A stretch of 64,000 nt of DNA from Stratiolaelaps scimitus (GCA_019614645.1 JABWDB010000015.1:3962501-4026500); one strand, 5' to 3'. Numbered from the stretch's first letter, positions 45,007 to 59,100 are shown. Translations and numbers: made by a program. Notes: generated by a model not told the origin, from the letters alone.

Positions 45007-45218
45007 GCGGTGACAATCTTATCTGGATGGGGCTGATCGCCGAACCAGCGGACTACGGCGACGTATGGGGGCCGTTTGGGTGTCTCAGTTCCCTTTGGCG
45101 TTTCTATTTCTGGCGCGTCGCGCGGGTTAGCTCGCCGCGGATCCGGGGCCCATTCGTATCTGAAATCGTGGTCGGACCCCCTCACAGCTTTCGCTACTCG
45201 GCACACACGATCGACCAT
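45007..45218 (-). CDS. Seven-exon gene, exon 1 (candidate start)
   Basis: An ATG at 45218 with A at -3 and G at +4 opens MVDRVCRVAKAVRGSDHDFR, then YEWAPDPRRANPRDAPEIET and RPPYVAVVRWFGDQPHPDK. A GT donor follows ATTGTCACCGC (GT at 45006-45005), leaving phase 2, which is exactly the phase exon 2 needs. The open frame extends about 25 codons further upstream, so this may be an internal exon and the gene may begin farther right. With this start the seven exons total 2202 nt, divisible by three (733 residues plus stop). The VVRWFGD segment suggests a small beta-barrel, but no domain is named with confidence. Confidence 0.5.
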
Positions 45219-45399
45219 GATACATCTGTCTGTGTCGACGAAGCGTTCCAGGCCCGTTTCATAAGAATGATATTAACGACACTGATAACTGCGGTTCACG
45301 CTCAACGTTGCCACATTCGGCCTCGGCCTCCCTCATCGTGTGACCATCGCCGGCGTTCGTCGCGTAGTGGCAATAATCATAATAACATATAATTATAAA

Positions 45400-46469
45400 A
45401 ATTATACGAGTGTAATAATAAAAAGCATAATTAATTTATCCGGCTGTGGTAAACGACTGGCCCAATTGCCTTCCGGCTGCCAGGTCCCACAGTGATCTCA
45501 GCAAAAAGCAAAAATCCCCCCCCTGCTGCGCGAACTGGCACGGCGGTTGCCGCTACGAGACGTATGTCGTCATCATTTTTCTCGTACACTACCACACTGT
45601 TGGTTGGGTTATCGCCATCACTACAGAACCGCCTCCACCGCCCGGACCTTCGTCACCGCAAAGGCTCCATCGTTAAAACGATACTCGAGGGGCCGAAGCG
45701 GAAATGGCTGCAGCCCATGTGTGGCTTTGCTTCGGCGACAACCTAAGCGGCAGCATTAGGTCGTCTAGGACTTTCAAACCTAGTTTTTTTTTTTCTCCTT
45801 ATCGCTGGCGTCATCAACCATCCGCAGAAACCCTATACGCAAAGCACGCGCTCTACTCCTGTTACCGCCGACCGCAAACCCTATTATTCACCCCGAATCG
45901 CCCCGCTCACGCTGCATTTTCTTTGGGGGTCCCGAATCGGTGTTCAACCCAGAACGAGGCCGGGCGGCGGCGGCGGCCGCGGCTACGGCGTCGGCAAGGC
46001 TTTTCAAGCTGTCGCGTCTTCATACGAAGCGGAGCGGGGGTCGGGAGCGAGCGTTCCGGGAGAGACAGTGAGAGCGAGAAATAAAGAGCGGACAAGGCTT
46101 GAGCGCTGAGCTGCTGTGGTGTGCTTGAAGCGGGCCAAAACCAGCGAGAAGAAGAAGGCAGAGCCGCATCAGCGTCAAGGGAGAGGCCAACAGCGACGTC
46201 GGACCGCCCAGCCAGGCAACAACAACAACAACAGCAGCAGCTATGAAGTGCCCTCATCCGTGATGCGCTTGTTGTGGCCAACAAGAAGAAGTGGCTTTCG
46301 TAGCGGTGGTATGATAGGTGAACGCCGCACTAACCCTGCCTCCTCATCCGCCCTCCTCAACCCCTACTGCTGGTGGTACTACTAGGTCTCAGGCGTCCCT
46401 CTCATAGCCTTTACTCTCCAATCTCTCCGTTGCCGCCCGCTTACCCCATTGCACACTTCACTCGACTCA

Positions 46470-46513
<44 letters not shown>

Positions 46514-49500
46514 CACAGGCGCGCACACATTACCCGCACCCAAAAGCATATCCGGCCCACGTCCGGCGTCCCGTTTCCTTTGCATGCCGCTTTATGTCTT
46601 TTACCGGCGGATAAACCAGCTGTTCCAACAACCAGCAACCTGCAAGCAAGCAAGCTAGCTGATAGAAACGTGTGCAAACCGCGCTGGAGACGGCGCGACG
46701 GCGTTGTCCACTTGTTCCTCTCTGCTGCATGCTTCCGTCTACGTACTTGCCTTTCTCTGTATGACGTGTAGGGATAGCAGGGTTCCGGGACCAACGAAAG
46801 GCTCTTAGAGCGAACAGCGCTGGCCCCGTCCAAGCTTTGCCGTCGCTATCAGCGGGCAGAACCCCATTGCCCCCGACCTCTGACCTTCATTTTCAGTGTT
46901 TCCGCGGGCCCTCTCCTCGCTCTGCCAGCCGCTCGGTAGGATGAGTGTTCCACCGCCGCCCACTGCTGTCACCATCGTGGCCTTCCGTGGCCGCTTCTGC
47001 TACCATCTACACAGGCCGACATGCTCTTATCCTGCGAGACGAGGTGTTCGTTCACAGGCTTTCCCACAGGGTTGCCTTGTCCCCCCCCCCCCCTTTGGCC
47101 ATCGTGACGCGAGGTTACACCTTCTTTTCATTTCCATTTCTTTTCTGTTCTGACACCCGCTTGCTTGCTGGCTAGCTTCTTTGTTGGCTGGATCCCGGAA
47201 GGCTCTCTGTCAGACTTTCTGCCGACTGTCTCCGGCCTGTCCACGGTCAACCCCCAAGCCAGAACCCTGCAATCGTCTAACCGCTACAACAAGCCTACCC
47301 TCCGGCAGCGAGCAGCCTACACACTCATGGGAGCGGTGTATCTTGGACCAGGCCAGGATTTGGCCTGTCAATCGGAGAAGAGATGGACGCAAGCCGTCTA
47401 TACAGTAGCGGTGCCACAGAGACCGCCCCTTGAACAGCTCGGACAAAGCGATTCATAGCAGAGTGATGAGGTGGCTAAATGAGAGCCCGACCAAGCCTAC
47501 AGCATTGGTAGTGGCCCCTTCTCTCCCTCTCGTTGGATCCTTGCTGGCGCGTCCAATCGATCTGTTCGTTCTTCTAGGCCGGTTGGTCGCTTTTCGTTTT
47601 CCTGGTCGGCTCCACTTCCGCAATGACTTTGCTTTTTCCTCGCTGCCTTCTCCTTCGTCTTCCGTGTTCTTTTATCGACCACGAACCACGGACATCATAT
47701 TTGGTAGCCGACAGTGGGTGCAGCACACACGCCCGGGGGGCGGGGGGGGGCTATCGGTGGGTCGGGAGCATACGGAAATGGCGAACCGACAAGCGACAAG
47801 GAGAAATGCAGTGAAGAGAGAAATGCGGACAGCATCCGCAATCTACTTTGTTTGCGGCTAGCGCCTCGTGCGGTGAAATCAATGGAATCAAATCCGTGCG
47901 CGTTCGAGGCATTCAGCTTCGCCCCGCGACCCTGTTCAAAAATGTCTCTTGGGCCCGCATGGCTTTCTCTCTGCTTCGGGTGTGACGGTCCGGTCACGCG
48001 AGAAGGTGAGCGGGCGAGTGGCGGTGAACACGCAACGACTTCGTGCGCATCCCCCTCAGTCCCCCGCATGCGTTGTCGATGTGTCCCTTGCCGGAGTACC
48101 TGTTCGTCTGTCTAGTCATTCTTTTCCTGCCTTCAAATTCAAGTGAGAGTCGAGCTGAAGTCTCCGCCGAAGACCTGTGCCCCGCCTGAAACGCGTCCTT
48201 CCCTCGTCCGCCGTCCGTTCCATCAGGCGATGTACGATATTTCGTCGGCGGGTTCCCGCTCTTGTTCCTCCTCTCCGTGTCCCGCTGCTGTTCATGTTCT
48301 TGTTCCTGACTGGTTCCTCTTAGCCCTTCTGTTTTCTCTCCGCATTTTTGTCCGCTTCTCGCTCCACTCCTCATTGTAGTTTCACCCCATCTGTTCTTGC
48401 ATCTCGGTGTCGCCCTCCCACAGTTCTTCTTGTTCGACCTGACGACTCGTCGTTCACTCCCGCGCTCGTCTGGAGCCGCCGGCCAAGTCGCGTTCGCTTC
48501 CGCGATCAGTTTTGCTCTCGCCGGCCGTCTTCCACTAACGTTTTCCCCACAAGCTAACCCGAAGGGAAAAACCGGGCTCTGGAAACTCAGACGCGTCTGA
48601 TGCTGACGCGAACGAAGACGTTCTCATGGAAAAGTCTTTCCCTAGGTGCGTTTCCAGGGTCGGGAGTTCCTTTGGCTGGCAAGGGCTGGCAGCCAAGTGA
48701 GGCCGCGGGGTGATAGCAGTAACGAAAGCAACGAGGAGCTGGCACGCCGACATCCTGCTCTGTTTTCCTGTTTACCGATTTGCCCTCCTTCATGCCCCGC
48801 GCGTCCTCGTGTCGCCGACCCCCCGACCTCCTGCTAGGCCTGCATCACTGTCGCGGTGCACTCCCGCCCGCCAGCCCTGGCTCTTTGCCTGCTGCTATCC
48901 CGTCGTAGCCACTCGTCGGCCTGCAACCACACCGCCCATCTACTAGCGGCGAGGCTAGCTGCCGCTGCTGCCGTCATTCAACACGCCATAGCGGTGGCCC
49001 TCGGAAACCCTCCCTGAAGCCCTCATACTCCCCATCGTCATAGCCATAAGCGGGTCAGCCTTCCGCACCAGCGGGCCCTGGAGGACGCGGTTCTCGCAAA
49101 AGCGAGAGAGGGAGACGGCGCGAGAGCTCTTTGGGCATTTCACCAGCGCGCCGTGGGGCCGCGCCTTCCACGGCCAGCACCCCTGCCTTCCGGCAAGCCG
49201 TCTGCCTCCTCTTCCGCCACTACTGCTCCTGCTTCACCGATGAGCAGCTCTCGCTTTGGCCCATCCTCGGCCATCGTATCAGATGTCCCTTAAAGCCACC
49301 ATCCAGACGGACTCGGATATTCTGTGCAGGCTATGCGAAAGGCGTGATGCTGCCGAACTCGAGCTAACGCTGTCCCGCTCGTTCTCCTTGAATTCTGTCT
49401 CTGGCTGGCTGGTTACCGACCTGCCACATACTCACGCGAACCCCATGCCATCCCCAGCCCCCGACAGCTTTGGGGCATACGGTTGGCAAACCTTCCTGGC

Positions 49501-51200
49501 TTTTGCCCTTGTCAGCTCCGCCCGCAGCAGGGCCCCCCGTACGTTCACTAGGTGGCCAAGGCCAAACACAGACTGTGCCGAACCTCATGGCAAAGGCACC
49601 GCCGAGACAGGCGGGGAGGAAACGAACTTCCGGGGAAAGCGTGGGCAGAAAATCTCAAGGGGGCGACAGCGACGACCATAGGCAACAGTAAACATTACAC
49701 AAAACCGAGGCTGTAACCCCCCCGTCGCAAAGCCGGTATATGTATGTGTCCCGCATGTGTCTTCCACCTAGCACATCCCGTGTGGTGGCATACCCTCCAC
49801 TCACACCCCAGCTGACCCCTTCCCTGAAAATCCACTGCAGGACCAGTTTGCTCGCTGACTTTGCCGACAGCCAGTAGGCGGTGCACGTTGAACGCTCGCG
49901 AAACGGTTCCTCTTCAGCGACAGGCCTCATAACGAGCCACAGAGACAATCCCTGTGAGCTGAGCTAGTCAGGGCCTTGCGCCTCGCGCATGAACCCCTTC
50001 CGTTTCTGCACTTCCGCTTCTGCTACCCCTGAACTGGGAATCGCGCTCGTTTCTGCAAGGCTGCTAAAAGCTTCTGAACGCTACTAAAGGTCTGCCAAAC
50101 GGCATCTAAAGCCGCTGCCACTTTTCTAAGTGCAGCAGGTGCCACTTTCCCTAAAGCTGTTCCTTGGCTTTTGCAGCATCGGGCGCAGACAGCGGACGGT
50201 CTGGACTTAAGCGACTTCTCTGTTGGCAAGACAACAGGGTCACAACGTTAACAACAACAATGACAGCGATAACGGGCACAAAGGCAACGCTAGCAATGGC
50301 ACCAGGCTGTGTCGATCTGGCCGCACGAAATCCTTACGAATCCTCTCTTGAATCCCTGTGATGAAAATTCCCCTCTCTCTCCCTCCGGTCTCGCTTGCTG
50401 TCTCTCTTTCTAGCAGTAAGTCAACCCGTTATGAAGTTATTATCAGAAGGACATGTACAAACATCGAGCTCGCTACGAGCTCCGGCCCGCGTATAACACA
50501 CGCCCGCAAGGCCAACAAAACGGCCCAGATGCGAATGCCTTGCCGCTTGTCTTCACACCTGAGCGTGTGGACTGCGGACGCAGTCCCGAAGCATCGGTCA
50601 CCTCGGCAGCGTACGCGGACGAAGGCCATAAAAGACGGAAGCCGCCCCGCCCAACTGACCCAGAAAGGCGAGAGAGCCGGCAATCAACGGGCGTGTTGTG
50701 CTATTACGTTCATATAATAAGCCACGTAGGCGGCACTGGTGCCTGCCGCGGACCCCGTTCACATCCGCTCCCCGCGTCTTGCTGCGGTCTAGCTACAACG
50801 CTGTGGGAGAAACGACACCGCGATCTCCTCAGGAGATCTACCTTGGGCTACGTAGGGGTGTATGTAGGGGTTTGTATGTCTAGTTTAGTTGGAGGGTGAC
50901 CCAACGAGTCGCCGCACTAACCACAAGCAATTTGGCGTTCATAGAAATAACACGAGGATGAATGCGATAATGATGGCGACGTGGCAGAATTGCTATTTGG
51001 TCTATGTTCCCACAGTGCGTTCCGACACGTTGGCAAGCGACAACATGCTAAGTAAACACGACCTAACAACGCTAGCCGCCTGTGGGATGTTATTATTTCT
51101 CCCCTGCTTCCTCCCATGCTGGCGCATGGATCTGTCTGCGACACCCGCTTATGAAACGACCGTAGCCGTTGCCAAGTTCTTTATACGCGAATAGCAATAC
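45400..51200. other. GC-rich, pyrimidine-skewed region without a supported gene
   Basis: From about 46.8 to 50.5 kb the plus strand is unusually rich in C and T, with C runs at 47084-47095 and many TTC/CTC/TCG triplets. Minus-strand frames are accordingly Arg/Glu/Gly-rich. Several frames exceed 100 codons on both strands (for example 49256-49681 plus and 47994-48374 minus) but show no domain and no consistent splice borders. A TA run lies at 46471-46513. It may be the 5' region of the minus-strand gene or an unrecognised repeat. Confidence 0.4.
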
Positions 51201-52176
51201 AGCAATATTCATAACACGCGACCCTTAAAACATGTTAACCTAAAACTTCTTATTTATCTTATGTCATTCGTTCGGTTAGCGTAATCCTCCACGAATCCTA
51301 TCTCTAGATAAGGTCTACGTAAGATATTAGACTGAACGATTTGCGCAAGCCGAAATACTTTGTACAAACGGATCATTCCCATTTTGGCAATATCAAAGTG
51401 CCATATATTCTCCCTATAGAGAGATAACAGCAAGCTCACCTCATCTACTAACAAATCCCACCTATTTAACATGCAATATGCACGTAATGGACTAACCTGG
51501 AAAAGTGTTACTGGGACAAGAGTGTACCTATGACTAAATACAGATATTATACGCTGTACAATATGCACCAGCTCACTTCGGGCAGAGATTCCTAACTCGG
51601 CTGGCGTGGTCTGGTTGTGCCGCTCAGTTGATTTTGCAATGCAGATATGCAGACCGTAGGGGACGGGTTACTCACTCATCACCATACTCATTGATACGGG
51701 GTTTGCATTGACGCGGAAGTGCCACCCTCCCCTCCCCCCGCCCCCGCTCTACAAAAGTAGTCACCCTGAACTCTTCCTCCATCCAGACATTATCAACTGA
51801 TAGTAATCGCTCAGAAGGGATGCGCAAGCACGACTTCTCACACTTGACTTTCGACACAATCCGTTCGTTTTGGGCAGGCGCCGAACAGCGGCGAGACTAT
51901 GGCCTGCGTGTCAATGCGCTGCACTGGGTCAGGTCGTAAATTGCAAATCTGCCATGTCCCGTGTTCGTTCGCGCTGAGCGTCGAACGAATGCGTCCACCG
52001 GAGATGACCGAGTGCCTAATGAGCGGTTCGGCAGTTCAGCTGAGGAGAACATCTCTTCGACATTAATGTTACCTCGGAGCAGGGCGGAAAGCGGCGGCCG
52101 CGCTGGATGCAAGTTTCATTGTTTTTACGTTTCGTTTCTTTATGGCTTTCATTGCATGGTTGAGAAATATATATAC

Positions 52177-52179
<3 letters not shown>

Positions 52180-52219
<40 letters not shown>
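52180..52219. repeat. (TA)n microsatellite
   Basis: An uninterrupted TA run of about 40 bp, flanked by a shorter ATATATA run. Similar runs lie at 56158-56194, 57192-57212 and 57271-57301. Confidence 0.9.
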
Positions 52220-52226
<7 letters not shown>

Positions 52227-52299
52227 CGCAAGAAGGTTTGCGTTGAAGGTCAACAGCAATGAACCTTTAGAGGGGGATCCAGTTTGGGGCATTTCGTGT

Positions 52300-55200
52300 C
52301 TATTCTCCACGAGCATGCTCACGCTCTGAACGCTCACATCGACAACACTCCTTGTACCGAATGTGTGATAGAATTCACACAAAAGCAAGAAGATAACTCC
52401 TGACATCGTGCGTTCATTCAGGCTAGCTGTCAAATCACGAAATCTGACTCTCGACAGGCGTGCCGGCAATATTCAACTTTCGTATCTCGTCCCCATAGGC
52501 TCTCCACACATCTCTGTTTTCACCTTGATCGTGACCAGCGCTTCCCGAACACTTCGATCTATCAGAGTGCTCGGAAAGCATCGATCGCCGATCAGGGAGC
52601 GTAGATCTGTCTGTCACGCATCGAAACACTCGTACGTATTCTATCGGCCGCGTGCGGGCACGTCTCCTCAAGAGAAGCCAGCCGGAGTTGCGGCCGTCCG
52701 AGAAATATTATATATGGATTCTGAAAGGCAAACAAGAAGTGGGCGCTTTCTCCCCTCAGCCTCTCCCTGCCTGGAACCCTCTCGGCCGTACCCCCACACC
52801 CGTGTGCGTCTCGCATCGTCGTCCGTATGGAAATGCATATATATATCGTCATGACCTATGCGGTAGCAGTGCGCAGGAGAAAAAGAGCGCGAGCTGGACG
52901 GGAGCTTTTTCTTGCCATCGTTCGACGTGAAGATAGCGCCTTCGGCTTCAAGGCACAGCACAGCTTCGGCAGTAGCAAGTAGGACGACGCCAAGACCCCC
53001 ATGTGCACCCCCCTGCAGCGTTCAACCTCCCTGCCCCAATCTTCGCGGAACAAAACGAGAGATCCCACAACCGGGAGCCTAGCGGGCGGCCGGGAGTGAA
53101 CTCGCTAGTCAGCTCATCCGAGCGGGCCGCCATCTGCAAAACGCAGTATGCTCGTTCGTTGGATCGCCGATTCGGTGGCTACTTAGAGACGGACGACTAC
53201 GCTGGCGACTCCCCGTCCCACCGTCCCTCTGGTGACTGCATGAGAGATAGGCGATAGATGGTCCGGAGGGCCGCGCTCGCCTGTTCGTCGCAGATATTCT
53301 CGCGGCAGAGGAAAACGCTGAACCAGTGAACTTGCGGAACGCCGGTACCACAGGAGTGCGCTGAACGCAAGGAGATCAGGGCGGACCATCAGGGAAGAGG
53401 CAGGGCACACTTGCACAGGCCGCGCGAGCAAGAGTTGATCGTCGTCTATCGGCCGATTTTGTGCTTCTTGAATAATTGTCATAGCAAGTAGTCCGCAAGT
53501 CTGGGAGATGACTCGAAATCTATCGATAAACGTACGCTTGTCGCTCTGCCGATGTGAATCGCGCGCGGGTAGCCGCTCGTTTTCGCCGTGGCTGCATTGG
53601 CGATCATTGAACCATTGAATACAGATAGCAGAATGGATATGTGGTGAAATATCGTCGCAAAATGCGTCTCGACTGGCCCTGCAACCCCTGAACGACGGCT
53701 CTTACTGACCGCTATTCGGCTAAGAGAATCCAGTTTCGCTGGATGTGCAAGTGTCTCCGGAACTGTGTTCGTCTAGCGACGATTCCGTAGTTGCACATAT
53801 GACACTAGCTGCATTCAAACTATGTGTCGACATAAGTCGAAAATTATTGAAAATAAAAGCTAGACGTTTAATCGTGTTTTCTTTTTTTTTGGTTCTCGGA
53901 TAGAATACAAAGGGGGCACTACGTATTGCCAGCATTGAAATGGCGCTACGTGCTCAGAATCGGAAATTCGCTGTTCCCTCCTCGAAGGAATCGCTCGGGA
54001 CCAGCCGCGCGAAGGGCCGCGCGAAAGGCCGCGCGAGGAGGGCGGACGAATTGGCAAGCCGGGCAAATTCGAGTTGCAAGGAGACGACGCCACATCTCAC
54101 TGGGTCGGCCTGACGAATAACAACTCAGATTGTAACGATTTTGCTAAATTGTTACAAGGGCAGACAGCTCTCATCCAGTAAGATAGCTACACATGCTGGT
54201 CCGTGTGGCCCTTCCGACCCGCAGCCGTCGATTCGAGCTGCCAGATACACATATTAACCTAAACGTTTAATTCTACAGCCTGTGATCCATTTCTATTAGC
54301 ACCCTGTAAAGCCACCTGTACGCCTCGCGGTTTCAACGCGAGAAAATAACCATGTGAACGAGGAGACAATCCGCGCCGGTGGTTTTTACGGTGTGTTTCA
54401 CACGCGTACTCTCTCTCTCTCTCTCTCTCTCGTTGGAGTGCCTTCTATACAACGCTGGGCACTATCAACATATTTATCTGACTGCGTTTGTTCTCTGCAC
54501 GAACAGGCCTACGATATGATGTAGCAGAGTGCACCAGTTACCTAGGTATGTATATGTTCGCTAAATGGTCACTTGCATGCCGGCACGTACAGGCACTCCT
54601 TCACCCGAGCCGCAAACACATGAGCTTAAGCACATGCCTGACCTCTGTCCACGGCAGCAGGCGCATCACTATATCATACATTGGGACTCCTCTAATGAGG
54701 AGTAATTTGTTTGCACAGGTACACATCTTCTCCCGTTCCGTTCGAGGGAAACAGCCCTTTCGAGCGGTCCCTAGCCTCGCCTCGTACGAGTGTCAGCACC
54801 GCTAGTATAATGTTAACAATAAACAACAAATACCAAGCTACAGCCTTGTCTCTCTTCCCGGCCATCGATTTCCCCAGCTCGTTTTTGCCTGCTCGGCTAC
54901 AGCACGACTGACCAGACCAACAATCATCACCGAACGGGAGCGCAGAGCTCCTCGTGCTGGTTACCACTCGTTTACATCTATTCTACGCCGTTCTTTTACG
55001 GCACCGAAGCACACCGACGTCGTTACCCGAAGCGAAATTGTGCCCGCCTCGTAACCCTAGCCACCTCCCTTTCTCTTTCTCTTTCTCTCCTGCACTCGTT
55101 AATTCTGTCCGATCGTTGACCGGTTCTCTCTGAGCACACCGCGCTTAGCGTCCCCACGCATCCCACCACGACGGACACAGAGGATAGCGCGTTGCCATCG

Positions 55201-56154
55201 ATAAATTTGCTAACCACAACATCTCTGGATGTCTCCGCCTGTCACATAGACGACGCGAACATCCTTACAAGTATGGATGTGCTCGAGGGTCACACACAGG
55301 CCCTGCGTGCACACAGTTACACAAGGAACAGACACTCGTACATCGAACCTCTCACGGTAGCCACCTCGAGTGTGGTTAGAGCAGCCGAGAAAAGCAGCCG
55401 ACGTTCGGCCAAGGCCGTCCCCGTCCTCCTCTATGGGCCGCCACCGGCAGAAACGCTTGGCGATCTCCCGAAGCACCTAAGCACTCAGACCGCCGGCCGC
55501 TGCTTGGTTTGTTAGTTCATTCGCCCGTTCGTCCGTCCGCCCGTCCGTCCGTTGGTTCGCTCAGACGCTCGGTCAGCGCGGTAGGTGGCTCGTTCGCCCT
55601 CGCGTCTGCTCCAAGTCACGTCCTCTGCATGTCCACCTACCGGCGTTGAACGCTGAGCGTTTCGCTGAATAGTTCTCTCTGCTACCTCGATATATGTCTG
55701 GCTCTCTCTCTTTCTCTCTCTCTCTCAGCCAGCCAGAGCCTTCTCACTCGTTCAGCATCTCGGCGTTCTTGTTTCGGTTGAGTTGCTTGTCAAGAGGAGG
55801 CGGACGTTATGAACGCCGCAGCAGCAGCAGCAGCAGCAGCATGTTAGCGTGTCGGAGATACTAACCAAGAGCCGCCAGTTCGTTTGGCAGCAGGTCGGCC
55901 GCGTCAGCGTCCACGCCAATGTGTGAACCTGCTCGAACAGCCTGTCTAACAGTAGTAGCAACCTGTCTGAGGATTGCTCGAGAGAGAGAGAGAGAGAGAG
56001 GGGGAGAGAGAGAGAGATAATGTAGAATAAGAATGACGGGAGAAGCGCTTCCCAGTGTATTCGACTTACTAGTTATAATAACGTGCGTATGTGGGAAGAG
56101 ACGAACCGAGGCAGATCATAATTTATAGCGAGGTATCGGAAACAGATGCTAAAC

Positions 56155-56199
<45 letters not shown>

Positions 56200-59100
56200 C
56201 TGTGTTTGGAAGTATCAGCCAAATTTAGCGTGAAGGGCAATTTTGGCTAAATCACAAAATGAACTCAGAGCTGATAAAACGGCGCTTCAGATTGGCGACC
56301 ACCATCTTTGTATTTCCTGCTATAGCAGGAACATACATTTGTCATTGAATCACAGCGCTTTTCGTATATGTCAATTCACGCAAATGGCTATTTTCTGTTT
56401 GTAGCAAAGCGGAACATATTATTATTATTATTCAAGTTTAACTTGACAAGCAGACACGCGGGGCGGGACACAGCACAATTGGACGACTGTGGTGTTCAGG
56501 AGGGTCCTGGACAAGTAGGCCATCGGTGGCCTAACTCTCATCTTCATATCCTCTCAACTGGCTATGACTACTGCGACTTATGCTCTGCGTTAGTTGCCCC
56601 AACACGGCAGCAGGTCGTACGGGCCGATGAGAAATAGGACCGAGATACGAAGCGCACGTTGTATACGCTCCGACGATGGCCTGACAGGCTTACACGGCGG
56701 CGCTGGCTGATGTTTCGATGACGCTAGCTCCGAACGCCTAATCCCAGCCGACACGCATCGCGCGATTATCCGTCGTATGGGAGAGCACACGTTGCTCTAA
56801 GGCCGTAAGCAACTTTGTCTAAGGCGATTAACGAGGATGTGGTCAAACAAAAAAACAACTTTATCTTCTTGCGTACGCACACATCATGCCCATGTGAATA
56901 GATCAACGGGATAGATCAGCTATGTTAGGGTGTGTAGGATCGGATTGCTTGAACATAGGGAGCAGCACGCGTGAGGTGCTGACGCCGAAATGTAATAGAC
57001 ACGCGTATGATACAGTAGTACTATGGCTTGAGCGTTAGGATATGACTCGCCTCGTCATTGGCAGGCTCACTGTGCACCATTCACCAGGGCGGGGAAGGCC
57101 TGTTGGTGGACTCCAGTGGGCGAACATTTGCTAGACTAATCGAAGACAATTTATCTTTGTTCGCTCAACAAGTCGGGTCTGTTTTGACTAAGATATATAT
57201 ATATATATATATACCTGATACAGGGAAGCATGGATGAATAGGGTTAACTAGCTATCTCTCTCTTTATATGTAGTTATATATATATGCGTATATATATATA
57301 TTTCTTTCACAAAAACTATAAATGAATCTGTGTTTGTCGATTCATTTATGGTTTTTTTTTATTAACACCAGTAGTTGTCAGTGGCGTTGTTCTAAACGCG
57401 TGTCTAAAAATGTCAAAACATGTCTAAAAATCTACCCCCCTGCCGGATAGGTCAACCATCTGTTGACACATGTCGAATTGCACTGCTTATTAAATTGGCT
57501 TTGTACTTCCGCTCGAAGCCGTTGTAGGTAATAAATTGAATTAAAAAAAAAGTCATGTACAATACTGTGCTACCAACTGCTAATGAAAATTGTACACAGA
57601 GATGTTCTGTGCTCCACTGATTAATTTCGTTAATGCCTCAATAATTCGAGCTGTCCTCACTTGTACCCTACAGTACTCGCGATGATTGCATCTTTTCGAA
57701 ATGTCGAAGCGATCCGGTCAAAGTATGTTGAGGGCCAACTGTGCGCCCCAGTCAAACTGACTATGCTACGTTGATATAGTTAGACGTCTTGCACGTTCAA
57801 AAACAGCTATTTGAAAACAACAATAGAAAGAAAATATATACATACTAGAAAGCTCTGCATAGAAGCACTCGTCGCAGCATAGAAACTACACACAAACGCA
57901 GTGTGCATAAGCTAACTAATTACTACCTGAGAACTTCAAACAACTAATCTCTACTTGTTGCCCTGGTGGGGATTACAGCGAAGTTCGTGGCGAGCAACGT
58001 TTTGCCTTAGGTTCACCCGCCTGACCTCGAGGAACGCAGTGACCGAACATATGTAACAAGCTGGTGCAAACTTCACAAACGACTTTCATTGAGACCTCTC
58101 AACTCCGCCAGAGTGGTACCGAACAGCGCAAACACTACCGCAGATGTTTTTACACAGGGATGAAACTGATGCCTGCTGTCGCTTTCAGCACCTGTAGTTC
58201 CTACGGGCTCTAGCTAGCGTCCGGACGAGCAGCTAATTGAATCCGTTGCTCCGGCGTGTATAAATACTATTTCAACATCGTTGCCCCGCCCGTTTCGGGC
58301 TAATAACACCCTTCTCTCCCTTGAGCCATTCAGTAGGAGCCTGCTATTCAGATGGCCTCTTATGCTCGAGATGGCTCTATGGCCACCGTCCTGACGGAAT
58401 CGACCGGTACTCCTTAAGGACAACTTTCCCTTAGACTCTTAACGTGTCAATAACACACGGGAAACCCTATATTAGCTCATCGCAAAGATATCCTTTGAGG
58501 ACGGGTACTGCAAAGCAAGCTGCTCCTTAAGCAGCTCCCCCGATCACGAAACCTACTCAGAGCCATTTTGGGTTGGATGTGTTTCTTCCTCAAATTAGCA
58601 GTTTTCGCGCAACGTCTCAATACGATGTTCGCCGCTTGCATAGGCTGCAGGGTGGGCAAAACCAACGGCTCACAGCGCGCATACTGCTAATTAAAAAGAA
58701 AAGACTATCTCAGCCATATTACGTATCATGAAGTTCATGGGCTGTGAGCTCCAAGCAGGTCTCACAACGTATTGCAAGTCTCGACCCAAGCGAGCATTCG
58801 AATTCAATTACAGCAGGCATAGATGTTTGGTGAAGGCCATTTTGTGACTTTCATTCGAAGTCAACGCTGTCGTATGCAGCAAACGAGTCATGCGAGAACT
58901 CTGTACATACGAACGTGAGATGGAAGTAAACATTAATCAGTTGAGAGAAAATCCTCGAAGGGCTTTCTTCTCTCGGGTACCGACGGATTAGTTGGAACAG
59001 TTGTACACCTTCCCTAGATATCGAAGTAAGGCCAAGCGTAAAGCTGAAACTAGCGAGGAGATAGACTCTCAGCAGAGGATGGTGGTTTTGGCGGGTGGAG

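Noticed and set aside
35619..45218. Possible TAB2/TAB3-like identity of the seven-exon gene
   Set aside because: Gln-rich plus coiled coil is suggestive, but the C-terminus lacks the expected NZF zinc-finger cysteine pattern and no CUE domain is visible.
49256..49681. 141-codon plus-strand frame in the pyrimidine-rich region
   Set aside because: It has no domain and no splice borders, the opposite strand is also open, and the codon content follows the local skew.
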